The notes under the pieces: model-generated
What the model was told of the DNA's origin: nothing
Database searches by the model: none
Seen by the model: only the letters and a program-made list of their open reading frames with translations
From: Rhizobium sp. BG4
GTDB taxonomy: Bacteria; Pseudomonadota; Alphaproteobacteria; Rhizobiales; Rhizobiaceae
NCBI RefSeq assembly: GCF_016864575.1
Contig: NZ_CP044126.1
Span: 124,001-188,000, forward strand
Length of the DNA: 64,000 nt
Reading direction: 5' to 3'
Shown: positions 44,401 to 52,568 of the stretch, piece after piece
Numbering within the stretch: position 1 is the first letter of the stretch
Layout: every line of letters starts with the position of its first letter
Translations under genes and position numbers: made by a program

Positions 44401-45291
44401 TCAGCTTGCCCCATGCCGCGACAGGAAATCGATCAGCGCCGGATAATAATCCTGCGGGTTCTCGTAGAAGGGCATGTGGCTGGCATTGGCGAAAACCTTG
44501 AGCTCGGCATTCGGCAGGGCCAGTTTCATCCTGAGCGCGCAAGCCGGCGTCAGTTCGTCATGCTCGCCGGTGGTGATCAGCACCGGGACAGTCACGCGCG
44601 GCAGGTCGGGAATGCGGTTCCAGTCCTTCAGATTGCCGATATAGAGAAACTCGTTCGGCCCCTGCATGGTCTCGTAGGGACCCATGTTCCAGTCGTCGAG
44701 CGAGCGGCGCACGGGGGCCGGCCACTCCGGCAGGCGGCAGACATGGCGGTAGTTGAGGATCGTTACCGCCGCCAGATATTCCGGGTGATTGTAGGTGCCC
44801 TGCGCCTCATGCTTCTGCATCATCGACACCGTTTCCGGACCGAGTGCGGCGCGCAGCCGCTCCAGTTCCAAGATCAGATGCGGCATGTCGGCGACGGTAT
44901 CTTCGAGGATAAGCGTCTGGAGGTTTTCGGGATAGGTCAGCGCATAGTCGATCGCCAGCCAGCCGCCCCAGGAATGGCCGAGCATATGGACCTTGTCAAG
45001 CCCGAGCGCCTTGCGCACGTTCTCCGTCTCCTCGACATAGCGGCCGATCGTCCAGAGCGAGACGTCGGCCGGGCGGTCCGAAGCGCCGGTGCCGAGCTGG
45101 TCGAAGGCGACGACGCGGTAGCCCTTGTCGATCAGACAGGAATGGGCTTCGCGCAGATAATCGCAGGGCAGGCCGGGGCCGCCATTCAGGCAGAAAACCG
45201 TTTCGCTTCCGCTGCCGAAGCTGTAGGCTACGACCTTGTGGCCGTCGACCTCGATTTCATGTCGCGCCTCAGGCTCGATTTCACGCCACAT
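44401..45291 (-). CDS. Proline-iminopeptidase-family alpha/beta hydrolase (pip paralog 1)
   Basis: About 296 residues from ATG 45291, chosen because GGAGCGG lies about 6 bases upstream; the frame extends to a TTG at 45324. Oxyanion-hole motif NGGPG (about 36-40), nucleophile Ser107 in GHSWGG, Asp in EHDELTP and His in ASHMPF complete the triad. The family (S33) releases N-terminal proline from peptides, or hydrolyses amides and esters. No signal peptide is present. It shares an RHVCR motif with the second pip gene (46264-47166). It is divergent from the LuxR solo and heads the ABC-amidase cluster, matching the known pip-luxR pairing. Confidence 0.87.
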   Translation of the reverse strand: MWREIEPEARHEIEVDGHKVVAYSFGSGSETVFCLNGGPGLPCDYLREAHSCLIDKGYRVVAFDQLGTGASDRPADVSLWTIGRYVEETENVRKALGLDKVHMLGHSWGGWLAIDYALTYPENLQTLILEDTVADMPHLILELERLRAALGPETVSMMQKHEAQGTYNHPEYLAAVTILNYRHVCRLPEWPAPVRRSLDDWNMGPYETMQGPNEFLYIGNLKDWNRIPDLPRVTVPVLITTGEHDELTPACALRMKLALPNAELKVFANASHMPFYENPQDYYPALIDFLSRHGAS

Positions 45292-45413
45292 TGACCGCTC
45301 CGGCAGAAGATTTCGCTTGCTCAATAATTGGGCATGGCTAAATTTTTATCTTAAACCGCAGTCTTTGCCAGCTATAAGAAGTGATAGGTGGTGAGCCACC
45401 GATGGAGCCTGCC
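45292..45413. promoter_or_regulatory. Divergent promoter region between pip and the LuxR solo
   Basis: About 120 bases separate the two divergent starts. A GGTGG-TGAG-CCACC inverted repeat (45387-45400) sits just before the GGAG ribosome site of the luxR gene and could occlude it or be an operator. AT-rich stretches around 45340-45355 may hold promoter elements. I could not identify a clear 18-20-bp lux box by eye. Confidence 0.4.
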
Positions 45414-46196
45414 ATGCTTGACGAGATCGGCACGATCAGACGGCAATTCTCAGCCCACCAGACGCTGGAGGGGCGGATTGACCAGGTTTTCGAGGCCATG
45501 AAGGCACTCGGTTTCGAGGCCCTGATCTACGACTATACGCCGGTGCCTTACGATCTCGACGGCGAGGTAATGATCCCGTCGCTGCTGAAGCTGCGAAACA
45601 TTTCCGAGGACATGCGGGAATATTGGTTCGACCGCGGCTATTTCCGTATAGACCCGGTGCAGCAGGTGGCGCTGCGGACGTCGGCGCCGTTCTACTGGAA
45701 CTATGACGCAGACGCCGACACGCCGATCAGCCGCTTCATGAGCGATGATACGGCGCCTGTGACCCGCTTTCTCAACGAACGCGACATGTCGACGGGTGTA
45801 ACCGTGCCGGTCCATATGCCGGGCGGCGACTATGCGACGGTGACCGGTATCCGCTTTGGCGCCAATGGCGATTTCGAACGGCATGCGCTGCGCTATATCG
45901 CCGACTTCAATCTCCTGGCGCATGTCTTCCACGAGGCCGCCTTCTCGCTTTTCGATGCCGAGGCCCGCAGCGTTGGCAAGATCCGCCTGACGGAGCGCGA
46001 GCGCGAATGCCTGCGCTATTCGGCCGAGGGGCTATCGGCCAAGGAGATATCGCGGATCATCGACCGCTCGGTGCCGACCGTGGTGATGCATCTGAACGCC
46101 GCGGCCAAGAAGCTCGGCGCCCGTAACCGCACGCAGGCGGTCGTGCGCGCCACGCATTACCGGCTTCTCGACGATCGTCCATCCTATAACTTCTGA
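45414..46196 (+). CDS. LuxR solo of the plant-associated (OryR/PsoR/PipR) type
   Basis: A 260-residue regulator from ATG 45414, with GGAG 6 bases upstream; ATG 45402 is an alternative. Residues about 15-175 form an autoinducer-binding domain and 190-250 a GerE helix-turn-helix (LTERERECLRYSAEGLSAK). Aligning DP at 80-81 with TraR Asp70-Pro71 without gaps puts Met67 at the position of Trp57 and Trp71 at that of Tyr61; Trp95 matches Trp85 and Gly128 matches Gly113. The Met/Trp pair defines solos that respond to plant-derived compounds rather than acyl-homoserine lactones. There is no luxI in the window, and two pip genes flank it. Confidence 0.9.
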   Translation: MLDEIGTIRRQFSAHQTLEGRIDQVFEAMKALGFEALIYDYTPVPYDLDGEVMIPSLLKLRNISEDMREYWFDRGYFRIDPVQQVALRTSAPFYWNYDADADTPISRFMSDDTAPVTRFLNERDMSTGVTVPVHMPGGDYATVTGIRFGANGDFERHALRYIADFNLLAHVFHEAAFSLFDAEARSVGKIRLTERERECLRYSAEGLSAKEISRIIDRSVPTVVMHLNAAAKKLGARNRTQAVVRATHYRLLDDRPSYNF

Positions 46197-46263
46197 TAGC
46201 TGCCTTCGGCTTTGCGCCGCCGCTATGCTTTTTCCATCATTGCCCCCTACGATGGAGACGCCA

Positions 46264-47166
46264 GTGGCCGCCGTTCAGACGACAGAAGCCTATCTGCCCT
46301 TTCGCGATTACCGCACCTGGTATCGCATCACCGGTTCACTGGATTCGGGAAAGCTGCCGCTCGTTGTTGCTCATGGCGGTCCCGGCTGCACGCACGATTA
46401 TGTCGATTCCTTCAAGGGTATCGCCGCGCTCGATGGCCGTGCCGTCATCCATTACGATCAACTCGGCAACGGTCATTCGACGCGGCTCCCCGAGAAGGGA
46501 CCGGATTTCTGGACGCCCGCGCTGTTCCTCGAAGAACTCGATACGCTCCTGAAGCATCTCGGCATTCAGGACCGCTACGCCTTTCTCGGCCAGTCCTGGG
46601 GCGGGATGCTCGGCGCCGAACATGCGGTGCGCCAGCCGAAGGGTCTGAAGGCCCTCGTCATCGCCAATTCGCCCGCCAACATGCATACCTGGGTCGCGGA
46701 GGCCAATCGCCTGCGCGAAGAGCTGCCGCAGGATGTGCAGGACACGCTGCTGAAGCACGAAGAAGCCGGAACGATCACCGATCCCGAATATATCACCGCC
46801 TCGCGTGTCTTCTACGACCGGCATGTCTGCCGCGTCACGCCCTGGCCGGACGATGTGGCGCGCACTTTCGCGGCTATGGACGTGGACAATACCGTCTACC
46901 GCAACATGAACGGCCCGACGGAATTCCACGTCATCGGCACGATGAAGGACTGGACAATCGAGGACCGGCTGCCGCTGATCGAGGCGCCGACGCTGCTGAT
47001 CTCCGGCAAATACGACGAGGCGACGCCGCTCGTGGTCAAGCCCTATGTCGACCGCGTCAAGGGCTGCGAGTGGGTGCTCTTCGAGCATTCCAGCCATATG
47101 CCGCATGTCGAGGAAAAGGAGCTTTGCCTCGCCACCGTCTCCGCCTTCCTGTCGAAATACGATTGA
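46264..47166 (+). CDS. Proline-iminopeptidase-family alpha/beta hydrolase (pip paralog 2)
   Basis: About 300 residues from GTG 46264, which has GGAGA just upstream; ATG 46252 and 46225 are in frame but lack ribosome sites. Motifs: HGGPG (about 37-41), Ser111 in GQSWGG, Asp in KYDEATP and His in SSHMPH. It lacks a signal peptide. It follows the LuxR solo on the same strand after about 65 bases and is probably controlled by it. It is a diverged paralog of pip 1, sharing RHVCR and the GQ/GHSWGG elbow but little between them. The substrate may be a proline peptide or an amide signal. Confidence 0.87.
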   Translation: MAAVQTTEAYLPFRDYRTWYRITGSLDSGKLPLVVAHGGPGCTHDYVDSFKGIAALDGRAVIHYDQLGNGHSTRLPEKGPDFWTPALFLEELDTLLKHLGIQDRYAFLGQSWGGMLGAEHAVRQPKGLKALVIANSPANMHTWVAEANRLREELPQDVQDTLLKHEEAGTITDPEYITASRVFYDRHVCRVTPWPDDVARTFAAMDVDNTVYRNMNGPTEFHVIGTMKDWTIEDRLPLIEAPTLLISGKYDEATPLVVKPYVDRVKGCEWVLFEHSSHMPHVEEKELCLATVSAFLSKYD

Positions 47167-47169
47167 CGA

Positions 47170-48684
47170 TCACGCGGTGAGAGCGTCGACCTTGCGTGCG
47201 AGGTCGGCGATATAGGCCGTGGTCGACAGATCCGATCCCGTCGCATCCATCAGCAGCTGGCTCGCGCTCTTCGAGCGGCCGAACTGGTGGACGTTGCCGT
47301 TCAGCCAGGTCTTCAGCGGCAGGTAGTCGCCGCTCTCAAGCCCGTCGGCGATGGCGCGCTCCTTGCAGGCGGCGGCGAAGAACTGCGAGGACATGATGTT
47401 GCCGATCGTATAGGTCGGGAAAGAGCCGACCATGCCGGAGGACCAGTGGACGTCCTGCAGCACGCCGAGCGTATCGGAGGGCACATCGAGGCCGAGGTGG
47501 GATTTGATCTTCTCCCGCCAGATCGCCGGCAGCTCACTCACCCGGATGTCGCCCGCCATCAGCCCTGCCTCGATTTCGGAGCGCAGCATGATGTGCATGT
47601 CGTAGGTCAGTTCATCGGCCTCGACGCGGATGAAGCCGGGGCGGGCGGCGTTGACGGCCCGCCAGAAATCCTCGGGCGTGACGTCCGAGAGCTGGTCGGG
47701 GAAGGTCTTCTGCAGATCGGCGAAATTCAGCTCCCAGAAGCGGCGCGACCGGCCGACGCGGTTTTCCCAGAGACGCGATTGCGATTCATGCGTGCCGAAG
47801 CTGGTGCCGCCGACGGCGTAGAGATTGACGAAATCGGTGGTGAAGACCGAGCGGCTGAGTTCTTCAGAGATGCCCTGCTCGTACATGCCGTGACCCGCCT
47901 CGTGCCAGACGGCAAATAGCCCGCCCGGCAGCCAGGTCTCGCGAAAGCGGCCGGTAATGCGCACATCCGAGCGGGTGAAGGAGATCTCGAAAGGATGGAC
48001 GGTGTCGTCGAGGCGGCCGCGGTTGAAGTCGTAGCCGAAGCGGCTGGAAATCAGGCTTGAGAAGGCGCGCTGCTTTTCGACCGGGTATGCACGGTCGAGG
48101 ATTTCGGAGCGAACGCTCGCTTCCTTGGCCCGGGCGAGCAGCGGCAGCAGGCCGTCGCGCAGCTCGCCGTAGATCGCCCGCAGCCGCGACCAGGTCATGC
48201 CCGGCTCGTAGGTGCCGACGAGCGCGTCATAGGGATGCTCGGCATAGCCGATCGCCGCAGCGATCTCGCGCTGCATCTCCATCGTCCGTTCCAGCATCGG
48301 CGCGAAGGCTGCGAAATCATTGGCGGCGCGCGCCTTGCTCCAGGCAGCCTGGGCAACGGTCTTCAACTCGGCCGCGTCGCTGACCAGCTTTGCCGGAATG
48401 CGCGATAGCGTGCCGATCGCTTCGGCGGCCTGCTCGACGGCAAGCCTGCGGCGGTCGCCGGGTTCGGTGCTCTTGAGTTCGGATCGCGCATCCTCGATGG
48501 CGCGCTGAAGGCCGTCGCCGGTCGCGAGATCGCGGGCGAGGCCGACCAGCGTGGCGATCTGCTTGCCGCGGGCATCGACACCGCCCGGAGGCATCATCGT
48601 GCGGGCATCCCAGGTCAGCAGGTTCACGGCGCAGAGCACGTCGTTGATCCTGGCGATCTCAGCTTCGAAACTGGTGTAGGTCAT
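47170..48684 (-). CDS. M32 (Taq-type) carboxypeptidase
   Basis: A 504-residue M32 metallocarboxypeptidase with the zinc motif HEAGH in VWHEAGHGMYEQG and the family segments FTTDFVNLYAVGGTSFGTHESQSR and TYDMHIMLRSEIE. These cytoplasmic enzymes trim C-terminal residues from short peptides. It lies 12 bases downstream of the second peptide-type ABC ATPase gene and so is the last gene of that operon, supplying peptide breakdown after import. It is convergent with pip 2 (3-base gap). Confidence 0.9.
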   Translation of the reverse strand: MTYTSFEAEIARINDVLCAVNLLTWDARTMMPPGGVDARGKQIATLVGLARDLATGDGLQRAIEDARSELKSTEPGDRRRLAVEQAAEAIGTLSRIPAKLVSDAAELKTVAQAAWSKARAANDFAAFAPMLERTMEMQREIAAAIGYAEHPYDALVGTYEPGMTWSRLRAIYGELRDGLLPLLARAKEASVRSEILDRAYPVEKQRAFSSLISSRFGYDFNRGRLDDTVHPFEISFTRSDVRITGRFRETWLPGGLFAVWHEAGHGMYEQGISEELSRSVFTTDFVNLYAVGGTSFGTHESQSRLWENRVGRSRRFWELNFADLQKTFPDQLSDVTPEDFWRAVNAARPGFIRVEADELTYDMHIMLRSEIEAGLMAGDIRVSELPAIWREKIKSHLGLDVPSDTLGVLQDVHWSSGMVGSFPTYTIGNIMSSQFFAAACKERAIADGLESGDYLPLKTWLNGNVHQFGRSKSASQLLMDATGSDLSTTAYIADLARKVDALTA

Positions 48685-48696
48685 TGTCTCAAATCC

Positions 48697-49704
48697 TCAT
48701 TGCGCCGGAGGAGCGCCGAAATCCTCGATGTGGCAGGCGGCGAGCTGGCCGTGGCCGCGCGGCGTCAGAAGCGGGCGTTCGATCCGGCAGCGGTCGAAAG
48801 CATGCGGACAGCGGCTGGCGAAGGCGCAGCCGGGCGGAACGTCGAGCGGGCTCGGCAACTCGCCGCGGGCGGCAACCGTTCGGCTGCGGCGCGACGGGTC
48901 GAGTTCCGGCGCGGCATCGAGCAGCGCCTTGGAATAGGGGTGGCGCGGTGCGGTGAAGAGCGCTTCGGAGGTGCTGACCTCGACCACTTGGCCGAGATAC
49001 ATGACCGCGACGCGATGCGAGATGTGCCGTACCAGCCTGAGATCATGGGCGACGAAGACGACCGTCAGATGCAGCCGTTCCTGAAGCTGGAGCAGCAGGT
49101 TGACGACCTGCGCCTGCACCGAGACGTCGAGCGCCGAAACCAGTTCATCCGCCACGATCACATCGGGCTCGACCGCAAGCGCCCGGGCAATGCCGATGCG
49201 CTGCCGCTGGCCGCCGGAGAACTCGTGCGGATAGCGCGCCGCGGCGTCCTGCGGCAGCCGCACCAGTTCCAGGAGCTCGGCGATCCGGTTCGGGATTTCG
49301 GCTTTCGGCCGCATCCTGTGGACGGAGAGCGCTTCGCCAAGGATCTGCTGCACCGTCATGCGCGGATTGAGCGAGCCGTAGGGATCCTGAAAGATCATCT
49401 GGACGCGCCGGTTGAAGGCACGGCGCTCGCCGCCGCGCAGGCGCGCGATGTCTTCGCCCTCGAAGCGGATCGCCCCGCCATCCGGTTCGTGAAGCCGTAC
49501 GAGACAGCGCGCCAGCGTGGACTTGCCGCAGCCGGACTCGCCGACGATGCCGAGCGTCTCTCCGCGATGAATTTCCAGCGTCACATCACGCAGCGCCTGG
49601 ACGGCGAGCGGCGGCTTGCCCTGCAGGCGCCGCGTCAGGGAGTAGGGGCCGGCAAAACGCTTCGAGATGCCGTCGATGGAGAGGATGGGGAGGGTCGCGT
49701 TCAA
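48697..49704 (-). CDS. Peptide-type ABC ATPase (DppF-like)
   Basis: About 335 residues from TTG 49704, which overlaps the TGA of the upstream ATPase and has GGAGG about 5 bases upstream. The frame extends further upstream, but that part overlaps the DppD gene out of frame. Motifs: Walker A GESGCGKST, signature FSGGQRQRIG, Walker B VIVADELVSALD and the C-terminal CAFASRCPHAFDRC cluster typical of DppF/OppF, which can bind an iron-sulphur cluster. Walker B carries Leu where Pro is usual. Confidence 0.88.
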   Translation of the reverse strand: MNATLPILSIDGISKRFAGPYSLTRRLQGKPPLAVQALRDVTLEIHRGETLGIVGESGCGKSTLARCLVRLHEPDGGAIRFEGEDIARLRGGERRAFNRRVQMIFQDPYGSLNPRMTVQQILGEALSVHRMRPKAEIPNRIAELLELVRLPQDAAARYPHEFSGGQRQRIGIARALAVEPDVIVADELVSALDVSVQAQVVNLLLQLQERLHLTVVFVAHDLRLVRHISHRVAVMYLGQVVEVSTSEALFTAPRHPYSKALLDAAPELDPSRRSRTVAARGELPSPLDVPPGCAFASRCPHAFDRCRIERPLLTPRGHGQLAACHIEDFGAPPAQ

Positions 49705-50708
49705 AGGATCGCCTCCGCTGCGGCCACCTGGCTGTGATGGAAACATGCGGCCGCCCGCCCTGGAGCGCCCACCGTTTCCAGCGGCGGCCGTTCCTTCAGA
49801 CAGCGCTCGGTCGCAAAGCTGCAACGCGGATGAAAGGCGCATCCTTCGGGCAGGTTGGTCAGGCTTGGCGGTGTTCCCTCGATGGATTGGAGGACAGTGC
49901 GGGCCGCACCCGAGCGCGGCACGGAACCGAGCAGCCCGCGCGTGTAGGGATGGTGCGGCTGGCGGAAGACATCGGCGACCGTCCCGGTCTCGACGATCCT
50001 TCCGGCATACATCACGGCCATCCGGTCGCAGGTGGCGGCAACGACGCCGAGATCGTGGGTGACGAGCACGACGCTCATCGACAGCCGGTCGCGCAGGTCG
50101 AGCAGCAGTTTCAGGATTTGGTCCTGGATGGTGACGTCGAGCGCCGTCGTCGGTTCGTCGGCGAGCAGCAGCTTGGGCGAACAGGCGAGCGCGATGGCGA
50201 TCATGGCGCGCTGGCGCATGCCGCCGGAAAACTGGTGCGGATATTCCTGCAGACGCCGCTCGGCGGCGGGAATGCCGACGATGTTCATGAGTTCGAGGGC
50301 GCGCGCCTTGCGGTCGCGGGCGCTCAATGTGGTGTGGGCAACGAGGTTTTCCTCGATCTGCACGCCAACAGGAAGAACCGGATTGAGCGCCGTCATCGGC
50401 TCCTGGAAGATCATTGCGATCTCGCCGCCGCGCACCTTGCGCAGTTCCTCCGCCGGCATGGCGACCAGATCGCGCCCGCGCCATTCGACACGGCCGCTGA
50501 CATGGCCGGGTTCGCGGATCAGGCGCATGATGGAGCGCAATGTCACGCTCTTGCCGGAACCGGATTCGCCGACGAGGCCGACGACTTCGCCGGGCGCCAC
50601 ATCGAAATCGACATCGGCGGCAGCGATTGCCTGGCCGCGCGGCGTATCGAAGGTGGTGGTCAGGCCGCGGACGATCAAGCCGCTGTTTTCGCTTGCTGCG
50701 CCCATCAT
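49701..50708 (-). CDS. Peptide-type ABC ATPase (DppD-like)
   Basis: About 335 residues from ATG 50708, overlapping the permease stop in an ATGATGA arrangement. Walker A GESGSGKS, FSGGMRQRAM, LLLADEPTTALD and a C-terminal CAFHPRCSFATERC cluster identify the DppD/OppD subunit. It works with the DppF-like subunit of the same operon; the two are separate here, in contrast to the fused protein at 40857-42566. Confidence 0.9.
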   Translation of the reverse strand: MMGAASENSGLIVRGLTTTFDTPRGQAIAAADVDFDVAPGEVVGLVGESGSGKSVTLRSIMRLIREPGHVSGRVEWRGRDLVAMPAEELRKVRGGEIAMIFQEPMTALNPVLPVGVQIEENLVAHTTLSARDRKARALELMNIVGIPAAERRLQEYPHQFSGGMRQRAMIAIALACSPKLLLADEPTTALDVTIQDQILKLLLDLRDRLSMSVVLVTHDLGVVAATCDRMAVMYAGRIVETGTVADVFRQPHHPYTRGLLGSVPRSGAARTVLQSIEGTPPSLTNLPEGCAFHPRCSFATERCLKERPPLETVGAPGRAAACFHHSQVAAAEAIL

Positions 50709-51553
50709 CGTCTGACCCTCAACAGTTCGGCGACACCATCTCCGGCCAGGCTGAATCCTAGGCCGGTGAGAACGATCGCGACGCCCGGAAAGACCGAAAT
50801 CCACCAGGCGGTGTTCATGAAGTTCTTGCCGTCGGCGATCTGCACGCCCCATTCGGCCGCAGGCGGCTGCGCGCCGAGGCCGAGATAGCCGAGGCTGGAA
50901 CCGAGCAGGATGGCGAGCGCCATGTCAGTCATCCAGTAGACGATCGCCGGGGTGATGGCATTCGGCAGCAGGTGGCGGAAGACGATGCGCAGCGGCGCAT
51001 AGCCCATCACCTTGCCGGCATCTGCATAATCGAGCCGCTTCTGCACTTTGATCTCGGCGGCGACCAGCCGGGCATAGAAAACCCAACCGACAACGCCGAC
51101 GGCGACATACATGTTGCCGAGGCCGGGGCCGAGCACGGAGACGATGGCGATGACCAGCACGAGGAAGGGGAAGGTGATCGTCGCGTCGACGATACGCCCG
51201 AAGATCGCCTCCCAGATGCCACCGGCATAACCGATGAAGGCGCCGACGATGGTGCCGAAGATAAAGGGCCCGATCGTCGCGAAGACGGCGATTTGCATGT
51301 CGAGCGTATAGGCATGGATGACGCGCGACAGTACATCGCGGCCGAAACTGTCGGTGCCGAAGGGATGCGCCCAGCTTGGCGGCTTCAGCAGCGCGTTGTA
51401 GTCGAAGGTGGTTGGATCGTAGGGGGCAAACAGCGACGGCCAGATCGCCACGATCAGGCTGAGGCCGAGAATGATGCCGCCCCAGATCAGCGAGCGGGGT
51501 GGCTTGCGCCACTGGACGAGGCTGTGAGCGGCTTTGGCCGCCGGCGCGCTCAT
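50705..51553 (-). CDS. Peptide-type ABC permease (DppC-like)
   Basis: A 282-residue permease with SWAHPFGTDSFGRDVLSR in the first loop and the coupling region AGKVMGYAPLRIVFRHLLP. It overlaps the DppD gene and the DppB gene by 4 bases each. It is one channel subunit of the second peptide-type importer. Confidence 0.9.
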   Translation of the reverse strand: MSAPAAKAAHSLVQWRKPPRSLIWGGIILGLSLIVAIWPSLFAPYDPTTFDYNALLKPPSWAHPFGTDSFGRDVLSRVIHAYTLDMQIAVFATIGPFIFGTIVGAFIGYAGGIWEAIFGRIVDATITFPFLVLVIAIVSVLGPGLGNMYVAVGVVGWVFYARLVAAEIKVQKRLDYADAGKVMGYAPLRIVFRHLLPNAITPAIVYWMTDMALAILLGSSLGYLGLGAQPPAAEWGVQIADGKNFMNTAWWISVFPGVAIVLTGLGFSLAGDGVAELLRVRR

Positions 51554-52488
51554 CGTGCAATCCTCGGGTCGAGCCAGGCCTGGACGATATCGGTGACCAG
51601 GAAGGTGAGCGAAACCAGGATGGCCAGCGCGATGGTCAGGCCCTGAAGGACTGGGTAGTCGCGGCCATAGATGCTGTCGATCAGCAGGCGTCCGGCGCCG
51701 GGAACGGCAAAGACCGTCTCGGTAATCACGGCGCCGCCGAACAGCGAGCCGATCTGCAGGCCGAACAGCGTCACCGTGGAGATCAGCGCGTTGCGCAGGA
51801 TGTGTCGGATCAGAATGACGCGCGACCGGAGGCCTTTGGCGGTGGCGAAATCGACATATTCGGCATTCATGACACCGATGATCGAGGCGCGCAGATTGCG
51901 CATCAGCACGGCAGCGAAGCTCAGCGCCAACGTGAGGGCCGGCAGGAAGAGGTGATAGAGCCGGTCGCCGAAACTGTCGCCATAGCCGCCGACCGGGAAG
52001 AGCTTCAGCTGTGCGGCAAAGACCGTCAAAAGCACGATGCCGACATAGAAGACCGGCATGGAAAGCCCGACCTGGAAGGTGCCGCGGATGATGCTGTCGG
52101 GCAGCTGCTCGCGCTTGAGCGCTGCAACGAAGGCAAGCGGCACGGAAAGGGCGAGCGCGATCACCGCCGACATCAAGGTCAGCATCAGGGTGACCGGCAG
52201 GCGCTGCAGGATCAGCGACATGACGGAGACCTTGAGGCCGATCGAGTTGCCGAGGTCGCCGGTCACGATGCGTTCTACATAATAGAGAAACTGGACGGGA
52301 AGCGGCTGGTCGAGACCGAGCTGGCGATTGATGCGCTCGACATCGGCATCGAGGGCGCGATCACCGAGCATGGCGCTGGCGGGATCGCCGGGCAGCAGGC
52401 GCACGAGAACGAAAGTGACGATGAGAATGAAGATCACCGTCGGGATCATCTGCAGTATGCGGCGGATAATAAAACTGAAAAGGGGCAA
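51550..52488 (-). CDS. Peptide-type ABC permease (DppB-like)
   Basis: A 312-residue permease with LVRLLPGDPASAMLGDRA after the first helix and the coupling motif FATAKGLRSRVILIRHILR. It follows the binding-protein gene after about 80 bases that contain a strong terminator hairpin, so its expression should be lower than that of the binding protein. Confidence 0.9.
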   Translation of the reverse strand: MPLFSFIIRRILQMIPTVIFILIVTFVLVRLLPGDPASAMLGDRALDADVERINRQLGLDQPLPVQFLYYVERIVTGDLGNSIGLKVSVMSLILQRLPVTLMLTLMSAVIALALSVPLAFVAALKREQLPDSIIRGTFQVGLSMPVFYVGIVLLTVFAAQLKLFPVGGYGDSFGDRLYHLFLPALTLALSFAAVLMRNLRASIIGVMNAEYVDFATAKGLRSRVILIRHILRNALISTVTLFGLQIGSLFGGAVITETVFAVPGAGRLLIDSIYGRDYPVLQGLTIALAILVSLTFLVTDIVQAWLDPRIAR

Positions 52489-52515
52489 TAGCCGCTCCTG
52501 GTCTTCCTCTGGTCG

Positions 52516-52548
52516 AAAAAGGCCGCGGGCCTCGCTATGAGGCCCGCG
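52516..52548 (-). terminator. Rho-independent-type terminator after the binding-protein gene
   Basis: A perfect 10-bp stem, CGCGGGCCTC (52524-52533) with GAGGCCCGCG (52539-52548), and a 5-base loop. On the minus strand it is followed by GGCC and TTTTT. It sits between the binding-protein stop and the permease start, and so acts as an attenuator inside the operon. Confidence 0.75.
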
Positions 52549-52568
52549 CAGCAGGCTGGGGTCAGGCG

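Noticed and set aside
49705..50484. Upstream extension of the DppF-like ATPase frame
   Set aside because: It overlaps the DppD-like gene in another frame and reads as Arg-rich nonsense; TTG 49704 has a GGAGG site and overlaps the DppD stop.
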